Shown here: piece after piece, positions 1-11,837 of the stretch | How the letters are laid out: every line of letters begins with the position of its first letter | Numbering within the stretch: the first letter of the stretch is position 1 | Assembly (NCBI RefSeq): GCF_002994745.2 | Contig: NC_037094.1 | Location: 17,074,001 to 17,138,000, forward strand | Origin: Rosa chinensis | Lineage: Eukaryota > Streptophyta > Magnoliopsida > Rosales > Rosaceae | Length of the DNA stretch: 64,000 bases | Reading direction: 5' to 3' | The notes under the pieces: model-generated | Databases searched by the model: none | What the model was told of the DNA's origin: nothing | The model's input: only the letters and a program-made list of their open reading frames with translations | Translations under genes and position numbers: made by a program

Positions 1-439
1 TTTGCTGTACATATAGGGAATTTGGTTTTCTCTTTCCTCATTTTTCCTAAAATAGAGATAATTATAGGGAATATGTTGGAGCAAAAGATGCTTATTTTTC
101 CCTAAAGTAGAGAAAAATCAAAATATAGGGAATCTGTTGGGTATTAGAGAAATAATTTCTTAGAGTGTTTGAGTAAGTGAGCAATTTTTAAGCTAAAATT
201 GGGTAAATGATCATTTCCCCTAATTAATATTTTAGATTATTTTTAAATAATAATAATTAATATTATATATTAAAATATGTAAATCCTTTGAACTTTTTGA
301 AGCAAAATAAAGACTTTGATTAGAGAATATACAATTCTATGTTATCGTTTGAGTTCGTTATCACCAGGGGCGGATGTAAGTGGCAGGTTATATGGGCTCA
401 AGTGTAGATAGTTTTTTGGGCAAAACACCACAAAGTATA

Positions 440-445
<6 letters not shown>

Positions 446-484
<39 letters not shown>
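446..484. repeat. (AT)n microsatellite
   Basis: This is an almost pure AT dinucleotide run inside the hAT remnant. It is likely to vary in length between individuals. Confidence 0.9.
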
Positions 485-486
<2 letters not shown>

Positions 487-905
487 ACTTTCAACCCATA
501 CCCAAAGGAAAAAAAAAATTAGGAGGTAAAAGCTGCGTTCTCCCCCAGCCATAGCAGCTAACTTCTCTCCTCTATGGTTGAGACGTCGAGTGCTTCTCTT
601 CTCTCTTCGCCTCCTTGCCTATTTTTCACTCAACGGAAATATCAGACCCTCCTCCGCCTTTTCTTCTCCACCTCTCCTTTCCATTGCCCGATCTAATGCC
701 CAACTGCCCAAGGTTTCTCTCACTTTCCTTTACGCCAATTTCTTATCTTGTTTGATTTTCTTAATGTGGGTTGCTCCCCTTTTTTTATTAATCATTTGCA
801 TCTCCATGCTATCTCACTGATTTAAGAACCAAATTTAACCTCAGAGCCACTTGACCACTTGATAATTTTCGATCATTTAAATGTGAAGATGTCTGCAATC
901 TTGTT

Positions 906-1277
906 TTGAAGTTTTATCCTCAACATTTTACATCATATGATATGTCAAGACATTCAAAATGATCCAAGATTTTCCAAGACAACTACTGTGTCTGATTTGT
1001 GTCGGCGGTTAGTTGAATCAAGAAAGTGAGCATTCTTTCCTATGATTTATAGATGATCTGTCTTGTGCTAACTCTGCCAGTTTCTACAGCAACAATAGAG
1101 AGAGCATTTTCATCTATGAACATCATAAAAAACAAATTTCGAAATAAGATTGAAGATGAATTTCTTGATGATATGATGGTTCTCTACATTGAGAAAGAAT
1201 TTACCGATAACATTGATAATGATTATGTGATTGCTGAGTTTGAAGTGAGTGGGTTTCGGAGGGTACTATTTAGTTAG
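906..1277 (+). pseudogene. hAT transposase C-terminal (dimerisation) fragment
   Basis: An open stretch from 1053 encodes residues beginning MICLVLTLPVSTATIERAFS, followed by a basic stretch and an acidic helix. This is the well-known hAT dimerisation core (LPVSTATTERAFS type) found in plant TTF/ZnF-type transposases. About 150 bases upstream, short pieces resembling the preceding transposase segment occur in other frames with stops. The N-terminal zinc finger and catalytic region are absent. It lies inside the hAT element bounded by TIRs at 365 and 1472. It has no likely function. Confidence 0.75.
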
Positions 1278-1506
1278 TTTATTATGTTTTACAACAAATG
1301 TATGCTTATAGTTTTTAATTTATTGAGTTTGGTTTTATGTCACCTCCATTATATATTTTGATTGAATAAATGCGTGAGGATGAGTCTCTCACTGGGTTCC
1401 AAACCTCAAAAAAAAAAAAAAAATAGTGTACATCTAATCCTAGACAAGTGTCTGATCTTGGATCTGCCACTGGTTATCGCTAAAGGGTTCCTATATGATA
1501 CATTAA

Positions 1507-1606
1507 TATACCGATGCATCAAGCAGAGTAGCAGACTAGTTTATTTATCCATGAAATCAGACTACCTTTATATTAAGTGTAGTCTACTTGATGTATCGGT
1601 ACATTT
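1507..1606. repeat. Imperfect inverted repeat (fold-back)
   Basis: The left arm ACCGATGCATCAAGCAGAGT (from about 1509) pairs with the right arm ACTTGATGTATCGGT (to about 1602), with a loop of roughly 50 nt. It abuts the right end of the hAT remnant. It could be a small MITE or a chance palindrome. The rest of 1607-2744 shows no gene and includes the 3' flank of the kinase gene. Confidence 0.4.
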
Positions 1607-2744
1607 ATATACTGTAGAATTTTTCATAACTTAAAGTCTTAAACATACGATTAGTTTTCAAATTTTACCAACTTTTTGGCGATTACAAGCTTAGTAAAAT
1701 GAAAGTGGATCGTTCCTCTTCCTCTCTATCCATCAATTATGCTCGAGTATATTACATTTATGTTCAGAAGTAATACCTGCATAGCCATGCACATTTATAC
1801 GGTTCGTTTATTAAAGATGTAAATTTTGATGACCTTGCTTATTCTATGGATCCTAGTGAGAATATTAGAGGCGAATTAATTAAAAAGTTTTACATACTCG
1901 GTCTTATTTCTCATTACAAGCGAACATCAAATATGTGGTACAAATGACACTAGGAGAAGCACAGCCACTTGCAAAAATGCATCTCGTAATCTCAATTTTT
2001 TTTTTCTCTCATCGTGCAATTCAAATTTCGGTTTGCGATTGATTGGAACTTTGGAAGTGCCCGATTTCAACCTAGGTAAGCCCAGTCCATGTCAACCTAA
2101 TTTCGACAAAAATGAGAGGATTTGAAGTGCTTAGGCTTCAGCCACCAAACGTTTTCTATGTTATAACTAATAAGTTTCGGGTCAAACAATTCGCCGCTCC
2201 AGCCTAGAGACGATTTCCAACCAGTTATGTTTAGGGATTTCGAAGTCCTTCTATACTGCAACCTTGCTATTCATTTTGTTGAACGGCCAATAATCAGACT
2301 TGTAAATCAGGTTAGGAACTTCGCCTTTAAGTTGAGCCCATTATTTCAGCACAGTGGAAGCCTCAACTGGATGCCTATTCTTAAGATGCACGCATGATAG
2401 TGGATGTTGTTGCATAATTCAACTCATGAGTGAAATAGCAAACTAAAACTACATCTTCAATTTGAGTACAAAAGGATTACTAGCACGTGCAAAGAAATTT
2501 TCAACCATGGGTAGCGAAGGAATAGAAAAAGGAAATAGTAATCACGGTAGCGAAAGATAAATATGTACTGGGCAACATTTCAGGGAGTTTCTTTCCCTCG
2601 TTTCCACTTGAACGATGAATACAATTGCAGTGAAAATCGAACCATTATGTGTCAGACAGTTGATCTGATCAGCCCCTTTCTCAACTGTTTATTAATGATT
2701 AGCAGAAAGGTATATCCCAAAGTGTAACCTAAATCACTACTAAT

Positions 2745-5700
2745 TCAAGGGTTTGAACTTCTTCTTACTGAAGCTGCTTCAACTTTGATAACTAAGTCCT
2801 TCATTCTCTGAATCACATCTTCAAACAATGGACGCTGTCCTGGGTCACTGCTTGCAATTGGCAGAGAATGGTTTAGTTCAACTTGCAAGTGCCAAATTAG
2901 AAAATGAACATTGAGCTAACTAAATTCACACGTACCTACGCCAACAGTCTTCAATAATGGATACTATTTCGGGATTGAGGCCTTCTGGTATGTCTAATCT
3001 TCTATCCATGAAGCCTACAACTCCAACAACCTTCCAAATGGAAAAAAAATATAAATAAAAATAAATTTTAAATAGATTTAAAAGCTGAAGAGATTAAAGT
3101 GGTGTTGCCATCATATATGCACATGCTTGTTGACACAAAAAAGAAGAGAACCTGCAAGGGATTGAGGTTATTCCATGGGACCGATACAGTCATTAGTTCC
3201 CAAAGGATGACACCAAAGCTAAATACATCAGACCTGTTCAAAGAGAAGACAACGTAATGTATCAACATGAAACTTGGATGTGAATGATCCAACAATCACT
3301 AACACAAACATAAGGTACATGCTTTGTACATGACATTGACAAATAATGATAAACTTTAATGAATAGAGAGTAGTCGTGAGAAATTACTTCTCATTTGAAG
3401 GTTCATTCCGGAGGACTTCAGGTGCCATCCACTGAGGCTGCATCAACATAAAGACATCAAAGTATGTGATCAACAGTGATTTGGAAAATCTCACAACAGT
3501 TAAGTGCATGAACAAAGCCCTTGGAGAGAAAGTGAGAGCCTTACTGTTCCTCTCCCAGATTTTGCAGTCAAGAAGGTTGCGTTCTTTAACTTCGACAGAC
3601 CAAAGTCTCCAACCTGACGACAGAAAACTTGCCTGAACAACTGATATATATTCAATCTACTTGGAATAGTAGTGGTCACCCAGTACACATACCTTGACAG
3701 TCCAGTTCTTATCAACCAGCAAGTTAGACGATTTTAAGTCTCTGTGAACTATAGGTGGATTTCTACGATGCAAGTAATTCATACCTCTCGCCTGTAGTAA
3801 AAGAGCAAATTCATTAATTTGTTTGACAGACAAGAGTCTTAAGACCACTTGTAAAAGAGAACTGATCACTGAGAGAGAGACAGAGAATAGCATGGACGCA
3901 CAACATCAAGGGCCATCCTCATACGTCGTTTAATATCCAATGCTTGATTGTTTTTGTGAAGTTGTCTGAAAAGACTTCCCCTAATCACCCAGAAAACTAG
4001 GTAAGCAAGGAGATATTATACCATCACTCCAAGTAGCATGAAGTACCTTATTTCAGATTTAAATCATAAAGGGTATAACTCAAAACATGAAACAGGCTAC
4101 TTATGAGAATTGTGTCAACTCTTGATATCATTTACTGTCAATCATTGAATATGCAACATACTTCCAATTACCTAGGTAGGTACTCTGTGACAATAGCTAG
4201 ACGTTCTTGTGAATATACTGCTCCCATAAATAGCAGCACATTAGGATGCCGCAATCTTTTCATTATATCAATCTGAAGAATGCAAAAGAGATGCTGGAAT
4301 CAGCTGCCTTGTTTCTCAAACAACAATTTCAAATAGTTAAAAGGTCACAGGAAGTTGTGTAATCACCTCCTTTCTGTAGTCATGCAAAACCCCCTCACTG
4401 TATTCATTTTTAAAGTAAACCTTAATGGCAACATCCTAAACAACACAAACAAAAAAATTGTTAAGTCAACATGTTAAATTAAGATACAAGGAGCTTTTCG
4501 AATTTAGAAATGCACCGATGCATTCCAGTTTCCACGATATACAATAGCACAGGAACCTGTAAGATGAGAACAAAATTTACATTAGCAAGCGCCTGCGCAC
4601 ACACACATATATGAAAAACTATCATTTCCAGAAAAATACTTTCTTTCATTTAAATATTAACAGACTGTCAATAACTAACAAATATCCTGTAAGTATTATA
4701 TATTGAGTATCCTAATAAAAACTGCTCACCATTCAGGATTCTCCTTTTCCCATTAAAAACACAAGCCTTTTTGACTTTTGAGCATAGAATAGGCACTGAA
4801 ATATATAACACGACTATAACTCTTTACCTTGTCCAATTTCCTCTCCCAAATGTAAGTCCTCCCAACGAATCTCACAACCTCCTATGGAAGTAGAATTATT
4901 AACCCCTTTGCTTGATGAACTATTGGGGCTGCGAGTGCTCTCTGCTGAACTAGGTAATGGTTGACCATCTGGTTGTTTTTGCATTGCATCTTCTACCTCT
5001 GAAGCATTCAAGTTGCATTCTTCAGGCCCCGGATCATTTGCATAGTGTAATTTTGGCAATAGATGATTTGGTCTATGCAACCCAATATACTCATTGCACT
5101 CCCTTGAAGAGGCTAAGACAGAACTCTGATCTAAATCAATCGGATTCTTATGCCCATATACACTTGATGCGTTTGAATTTCTAGGGGAATTAGGCTGCTT
5201 TGTCACTTCATTGCTAAATAGATTAGCATCATTTCTGCCAATTTTTTGAGATGTTTCATAATCTTCTTTCCCGCCTTTGTTGGCTCCTTTAATGTTCAAC
5301 TTTGCCAAGAACTTAGACGCCTGCAGCCATCCCAACCAAAAAGTTTAGTGACAGTAAAAAGAAAAAGTTCATAGAAACCACTACTTGTTATGACGGAGAG
5401 ACTCACTAGTGTACCAGCTTTCTCTAAGTTAGCATTTCCAGTGTCTGCTGTAGAGTTCTCCCTTGCCTTGTTAACCTCACTTGGATTGCATCCATTGTCA
5501 TCATTTCGTGATAGCAGTTTGGAGGCCTGATTAGTTCATAAGTAGATTGATTACAACAAAATTCCAGTCATGAAAAGGGAAGAAAAAGAACTATGGGTGT
5601 GTTATACATAAGCACCAGATTGGAAACAGATGATGCAATCTGTGGCACTGGTGCGACCGGTGGCCGGCCAGGGTGTAATTGGCTCTTGTTCCAGTTCAAC

Positions 5701-6837
5701 TGCCATCCCTTATGTTGGCCCTTGGCATGATCCTTGGATGTTCCCAGATTTTCTGCTTCAATTCTATTAAACAATGCCGCATCACTTGAAACAGTGATGA
5801 TACCAACAAGCTCACCATCCTCATACAATGGGCTTTTTGTCACCATTGCCATAAATATCTCTCCCGACCTCTTTTTGAAAGGAAACTGACCAGACCATGA
5901 TAAGCCAATATTCAATCTTTCCATGATTCTCTTTAAAGGTGCATAGTACTCTTCAGCAATGAGGAGCTCAGCAACCCTTTGTCCAAGGGCTTCATAGTCC
6001 TTCCATCCATAGAGATTCTCAGCCGCACGATTCCTGAATTAAACTCAAAAGTCTCATACTATATGTGATAACTGTCCAAACATATCATTATCTGCTGACT
6101 AAACAATGCACAAATCTAAAATTTCACATGTTTTGAAGTATGAGTTTCCATCAACAGTATCTTTAGTGAGATTGCCATGTTAAATTAAGATGCTAAACAA
6201 GCACAAATACTCGCAACAGCCAACCAAAAACCTCTTAAAAGCTAAATTATCAATTAACCATCTGTTTCATCAATATTGTACACATAAACAATCACCTGCA
6301 GGTAACAAAGATTCACAAAGACACAGTCAAATAACATGAAGTAAATTCTAGAGCTCAAACCGTGACATCAATACGTGCTGAGATAAACACTAAATATATA
6401 GAAGGTCTCAACTTTATATTTTACAACCAAATCCAAATCCACTGTTTCATTGAATATGAGCTGGCTGAGATAAACACTAAAGAGTCACAATTTACTATTG
6501 GAGCAATGCAACTTCAGGACCATTAAAACGACGCAGTTTCACCGATTACGTACCAGTACTGGATCTCTCCGGCGGAGGCCGTGCAGACGTGGACGGCCTG
6601 GCCCATGTTGTCCAGTATGCTCCGGTACGGACTCCCGGACAGGAAGAACCCCCGGACAAGGTGCGGAACCGAGAACTCTGACGTCAGCACCTCATCCTCC
6701 TCCTCCTCCTCGGTCTTCCCGTTGTGGTGCTGCAGCTCACGGAACTCGGCTCTGAGTCTGACGTGGCTGGCCTCCAAGCTCCGGCACCGGTCCAGCAGCA
6801 GTCGGTACATGCTCGCCTGCGAGTCGCGCGCCGCCAT
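2745..6837 (-). CDS. PAS-domain Raf-like MAPKKK (protein kinase)
   Basis: This is a complete 14-exon model of 2106 nt (701 aa) with all junctions in frame. Exons, 5' to 3' on minus: 6837-6554, 6033-5616, 5526-5407, 5320-4828, 4556-4516, 4435-4367, 4272-4172, 3980-3902, 3791-3693, 3613-3545, 3437-3388, 3233-3152, 3030-2936, 2850-2745. Residues 10-40 look coiled-coil, with an acidic run at about 43-49. A PAS domain spans about 70-185. A Ser/Asn-rich linker follows, with twin exons that both start ASK(L/F)L. The kinase domain is about 425-690: glycine loop GQGSCAIV, Lys457 in [14 protein letters not shown] with Asp553, DFG at 571, and WMAPEVL. This architecture is the plant PAS-Raf group (B-type Raf-like MAPKKK, a known family). 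Such kinases are cytosolic signalling Ser/Thr kinases despite a tyrosine-kinase-like domain. No defect is visible. The start is the only ATG giving the conserved N-terminus. Confidence 0.9.
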
Positions 6838-8002
6838 GGCCGTCTCCGACGAGATCGTAGTCGGACGGGTGCGCAGTGCGCATAGTTAGCTTTCTTCGCT
6901 TCGCCTGTGGAGAAAGTGTGTTTATTATCGAACAGAGAGGGCGCTCGCCGGTTCGACCATCGTTATAATATTTTATTTAATTAAAAATTATTTTTTGTAA
7001 AACTCGCTGTACGACCCTGTGGCTGCCAGGTTTCCCCCGCCGTGAGGAGGAGGCAATCCGGTGCGGCAAGGTGTGAAGCCTCGGCGCCACTCGCTTGGGT
7101 GACGTGGGGTTTAGGAAAGGTAAGCTCGGCTGCGGCGGCTTTTAATTAAGAGTCCACGGCCGTACTAAATTACTACGAGGATTTTGGGGCACAGGGTGGA
7201 TTGTAAGTGGCCCTTTCCAATAAATGGACGCAGATTGTGTGCTGAAAATGATTGGACGGATACGATTTTGCCATGAACAGGACAGTTAAGTACCATAAAT
7301 AAAGCTATTTCAAACCTACCCAAGTTCATGGCCAATGTCAACTGAGTACTTAGCTATCAAGCAAGTGATGCAAGCCATTTGCAACTTGAGTCCTCTTTTT
7401 TGTTTTTGGAAATTGCATCTTGAGTTATCTTGTGCAGCCTTTTGGAGAAGAAGTCAAACAGTGCGTTCTGGAGTCACGTGGCAGATAATTTGGATCGTCC
7501 AGAGCTCGGGATTACGATGAGAGTATTATATCTATTATTGTTTAAATATTTTGCGAACAGTTTTGTTTAAGTGATCAGTTGATTTGGTACTCAGTCGTGC
7601 TTCATTGTTGCTAGATTTGAGGGTTTGAAATGCTCATTATTTTTCATATTTAGATGTAAATTTAGTTACAGTTGTATCATCTTCCACGCTGACACTACGT
7701 ATACTAGTTCTTTGTCAAACAGTGCGAAATGAGGTTAAACTCTTCTTGAAGTCAGCCTCGAGGATGTATCATAAATTCAAAACTTTCGGAGTCGGTTTTC
7801 TTTCATTAGCACAGATTTTAAGGGTGATTATTGTGGTTAGAGTTTGTACCTCATTAAGCTCACGATCACCATAACTGCTGGTTCTATTATAGGACGATTG
7901 GAGTGGTTGTGGACTTATGTGATTTATATTGTCATTTTATCTCTGTAATCTTACCGTGTAATGAATGTAAGTTCGTTTTCTTAAAGAAAAAAAAAAAAAA
8001 AA
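6838..8002. other. Kinase 5' flank and a retroposed poly(A) sequence
   Basis: 6838-7160 is the upstream flank of the kinase gene and is locally GC-rich (7010-7140). About 7300-8002 has no reading frame I recognise but ends in a 16-base A-run at 7987-8002. That is consistent with the 3' end of a 5'-truncated plus-strand retroposon. I could not find convincing target-site copies. No gene is called here. Confidence 0.35.
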
Positions 8003-8721
8003 CTACTATTTGTTAGCAGAGATTAGCTTTCCTCTATTTCTATTTTTCCAATTGGATTGCCGGTGAGCAGGTAAGTCGTGGCCTTGGGAGTAGGAAAAGA
8101 AAAAAAAGAAAAAATCTTTCTGATCAGGCTTGTGTCATATGTGTTTCTAATTTCAGCCCTATCGGTTTTTGTCTTTATATGGCCTAATAGACCTAGGGTG
8201 GGGTTGTCTGTAGACCCAACCGTCATTTAACGAGAAAAGTGTGTCTGCGCGATGTTGCAGAAATATAGCGATATCGTTTGATCCAATGCTACTGAATTTA
8301 GAAACATTGTTTATATTACATTACTACATTATATATTATATATTATTTTACATGTTCAAAAATCTAGTAAGTTAGCCAGATTTCAAAGTTAGATATGCTA
8401 ACCATAGTAGGTGTGTACATATAGCAAACATGGCCAGCCTTGACAACAAATGGTTTAGGCTTGTAGTGGCGACCAACTATTTTATATAAGGTAGTCATCT
8501 GTGTATACAAAGTCAGATTTGTCATTTGGAACAGAAGATTGCTCCTCTAAAAAAAATTTGAGCTGAGCTACTGTAACCATTGGAAAACATAAGTAATGTC
8601 AATACGAAGTGTAATGCAATATAACATAGTAGATGACCCAAGTTATTTGTCACAATCATGGTCTTTTTAGGATAAAAAACCTCATCATTTGGGCCCTTGT
8701 GCATAAAAAAGGCAAGCTTTT

Positions 8722-9695
8722 TCAATTAACCGCATCCTCATCGGCTCTAAACATCCCAACGCATCCACCATCGTGATTTGTCACATCCCTGTCATAAAAT
8801 TTTATATGCAGAGATCGGGTTATATTTCTTATGATCTCTGCCATTGACATATTATTAGATTCCAATGAGATTTGATGAAACTCCAAAGCTAATTAGAGAC
8901 AACCATTTGAGCTCTATGCATCCATTCAACATGTGGTTGGTAATTCGAGGAGGCAACTTCAAGTTCCTTTGGGGTAAATCCTTAGAATGTTCCATTGTGT
9001 GAACCTAGAGACTATACCACAACACCAAGTATCAGAATCATTAGATCATGACAACAACTAGAAAACACACATAACAAAAGGCTAAGATAACTGTTTGCTG
9101 CAGATGTTACCTAACAGTTCAGTTCCATGATCTTCAGCAGCCTTTTCTAATGATTACCACATAAGTACATGCAGTGACTAAATAATAACAGATTAATCCC
9201 TGGAGCTGGCATAAGAACAGAGAATGGCTACCTCAGTGGAAAATAATGTGAAAGCTGCAGGCTTACATTATTTTTAATCACTATTATATTCAATAATTAC
9301 CGTTCAAAGACTAAATTAATCTTGTGCTTGAAACATGTGAACATAAGTCTTCCGAGTTCCGGTTGATGATCATCGTCACCCTATTCACCTGGACTATAGC
9401 AGTTTAAGACCATGACATGTCAGGTTTGCGATTTAGTCCTGATCTATCTAAGTTAGAGAATGATAAACCAATTAAGGCGCATTGGAAAAGAAAATAATTC
9501 CAAGCTACTTAACAGATCAAAGACTCAAAGAAGGAGTATTTCACCTCTTTCGTAAACTTGGTTTGAAAAGATGGGTTGGTCCTGAAATCTTGGATTTGTT
9601 TCTTCTCCATCTGCATGATAACTCTGAATCGAACTGAGGGGCTTGAGCCGAAGAGAGATGAAGCCCACCGCATATATAGTAGCTTTAAGTATCAT
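8722..9695 (-). pseudogene. Unrecognised small gene, apparently frameshifted
   Basis: Three exons join in frame: 9695-9545, 9146-9111 and 8980-8889, with consensus GT/AG ends. They give a 92-aa protein that starts MILKATIYAVGF and reads through HADGEETNPRF, EKAAEDHGTELL and FTPKELEVASSN to MVVSN and a TAG at 8889-8891. Immediately downstream, in another frame, an open stretch to a TGA at 8722-8724 encodes FHQISLESNNMSMAEII and ends in GGCVGMFRADEDAVN. It reads like the natural continuation. A single-base deletion at about 8890 would explain the break; without it the product would be about 148 aa. The N-terminus is basic and hydrophobic and could be a mitochondrial targeting peptide (inference). 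I do not recognise the family. The alternatives are a real 92-aa protein or a sequencing error. Confidence 0.45.
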
Positions 9696-11580
9696 TTACA
9701 TTCAGCAATCTTTCCAGCAATGATCTGAAACCTGTTCAAATCAAATTCAAACAGGGGAGGAGAATAGGGAATGAAAGAACTCAAGCCAATAAAAAAAGAA
9801 AAATGCATGAAACATCTTTTCAGGATTTTTGCTTGCTTATTTTATCTATCTGCCTTTGATTAGGATTTCACTTTGGGTAAACAAACCATCTCATATATCC
9901 AGCCATCTAAATCAAGTGGCTTTGAATCATCCCACCTTTTTACTCGCTAATGCTTTCTGTTGCTAAATTGGGAGACAATGATTTGCAAAACCAAAGAATG
10001 TGCTCCCACTTCACAAACCAAATCATAAAAAGGAAAAGAAATTCCAGCCCCAATATCATTCACCAATTTGTTTTTAGGCAATTAAGGGACTTTGAATCGT
10101 CCTTCTGTTTTTCACCAGTTTTCTATTTCTTCTTCTTGCCTTCTTGAAATTTTAAGGGAAAAAGTATACTTCCAGTAGGACATGAAAAATTCGGGCAAAA
10201 CAAGTAAGAATTTGCAAGAGAAGTGAACTTAGTTACCAGCTTCGCATTAGCTGCTCGAATTGCTTCTCATTGCTTCATCTTTTGTTCTAATATTCCTTGG
10301 ATTTGAAGAAGTTGTTTCCCGTTGTATTGCACTGCCAAAAGCAATGTCTCATTCGAACCAGGATGGAATGTCTGTTCCACTAGTTCTTCCTCATGAAGCT
10401 CGATCAGTATATGCCTTCAACTTCACTTTTGATGAGGAAGGAGACAAACTGCAACTTCTGGTACCGAAAAATTGATGAATGCACAGATCACTGAAAAGTT
10501 TAAGATGAATTTTGATGTGTGAATGAGATCAACCATCTAGCAAGTAGCAACAAACTGACAGAGCCAAAACAAAACAAAAAAGTTGAACCAAAAACCTATT
10601 TCAATAATGATCTCATTCACACAGAAGCAACAATGAAGGTTAAATTGATCATCTAAACTAATTGACCGAGATCATACCTTGCAAGTATGTAATATTCTAG
10701 ATGGTGTGCATTTGATTTCAACAGCATCAACTTGCTTGCATGAGTTTTAATGATGGGATCCCCACTCAAACCAAAACCAGCCTGCAATGTCTACATTTGT
10801 AGTTCAAACAACCTATTTACATCAGGTCCTTCGAGGTGATTCTTCTGCAGCTAATGTTGGTTGTGAACTTGTGATTGACTGTTACTGTAAATCATAACAG
10901 CTGAGGGTTAGCAGATATTTTAATACAAATCAATAGAGTTTCTAAGTGTAAACTCCAACATACATAAGAGAATTAAGATTTGAACTTAAGATGCAGATGA
11001 GGGCAATATATAAAACATTAGTGTAAAGTACCTAGGCAAAATACTTAATTTTGTTGTTGTTAGGTTCTATTGTTTTAGATAAGATACTTGTTTATATTAT
11101 GTAGAAAAGGGATGTCTAATTACCACGATTTCATTGCCTGGGAAAGCCAGGAGCGCCTTTACAGAGACGCTGCTCGATCTCTTTCTGGAATTTCAGGATT
11201 TAGAAAGTAGAAACTATTTCCTGTGCATCATAGTGAAATCTTGTCTACAATATCAATGTTGTTGCAGTTAGTTCAGAGAATATTAAATGAAACTATATTT
11301 TTTCTATGAAATTGTAGTGATATTCATAGTAATATGATAGGGATGAAATTAGAGGCATACTTTAGTTCTGTTTCACTTTGACGTTGTTTTACTTTATTCC
11401 TTGTAGCCTTGGTATCAAGATTGCGTACTACTTGGCTTGCTGTACTACTTGAACTTTATCTGAGAATGGTTTATCTGCCGAATGAAGAAAGCAGCAAAAG
11501 CTTAAGATAGTTTACCATATTGTAATTGAAACAGAGTGCCCAAACTTCCATCCAAATATTACAATGTATAAACCTCAACC
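9696..11580. other. Intergenic, no gene recognised
   Basis: This is AT-rich DNA. A short open frame at 10260-10475 (plus) starts with a hydrophobic stretch but resembles nothing I know. A perfect 16-bp inverted repeat, TGTGTGAATGAGATCA, occurs at 10516-10531 and 10608-10623. I call no gene. Confidence 0.4.
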
Positions 11581-11837
11581 TCAAGACTTCGCAGTTGTTC
11601 CTGGTACTGGACCACCAGTAGCTTCAGATGCTGCAATTATTGGCGTCTGTGGATGCACGTGAACAAATGGATTTCTCCAAGACCTCAAGCACCCTTGAAG
11701 CTCGGGCACTTTATCATTATGCATGTGGGAGGCACTCATCATCTCTCTAACAAAGAGCTCCCCGCAGTCGGCTCCGTACGTGGGCAGGTTATTTTGACCT
11801 GATAGATGATCATTAGCATAAACTTTTCCATTTGCTA
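11581..11837 (-). CDS. Possible last exon of an unrecognised gene
   Basis: After a good acceptor (TTTGTTTCAG) at 11838, the minus strand is open for 85 codons to a TGA at 11581-11583. It encodes VANGKVYANDHLSG, then CGELFVREMMSASH and RSWRNPFVHVHP. The composition looks like real protein. A 29-nt candidate exon lies at 12039-12011 and fits its phase. A further open piece at about 12575-12424 encodes a hydrophobic segment (LLSLSFLASMLCF), then GDDAIAKDIKQ, but its phase does not fit the 29-nt exon. The full model therefore stays unresolved and no function is proposed. It lies head to head with HAP2, whose start is at 13846. Confidence 0.3.

Larger units (their letters stand above)
365..1472 (+). 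mobile_element. hAT-type DNA transposon remnant
   Basis: The element begins CAGGGGCGGATGTAAG and its right end reads, in reverse complement, CAGTGGCAGATCCAAG. These are imperfect terminal inverted repeats of hAT type. The flanks are GTTATCAC (357-364) and GTTATCGC (1473-1480), a 7 of 8 match to the 8-bp target duplication expected for hAT. Inside lies only the C-terminal part of a transposase plus an AT microsatellite, so the copy is non-functional. Confidence 0.72.

Noticed and set aside
6581..6889. Plus-strand open frame over the kinase first exon
   Set aside because: GC-rich antisense of exon 1. The minus strand encodes a conserved PAS-kinase N-terminus with a proper splice donor.
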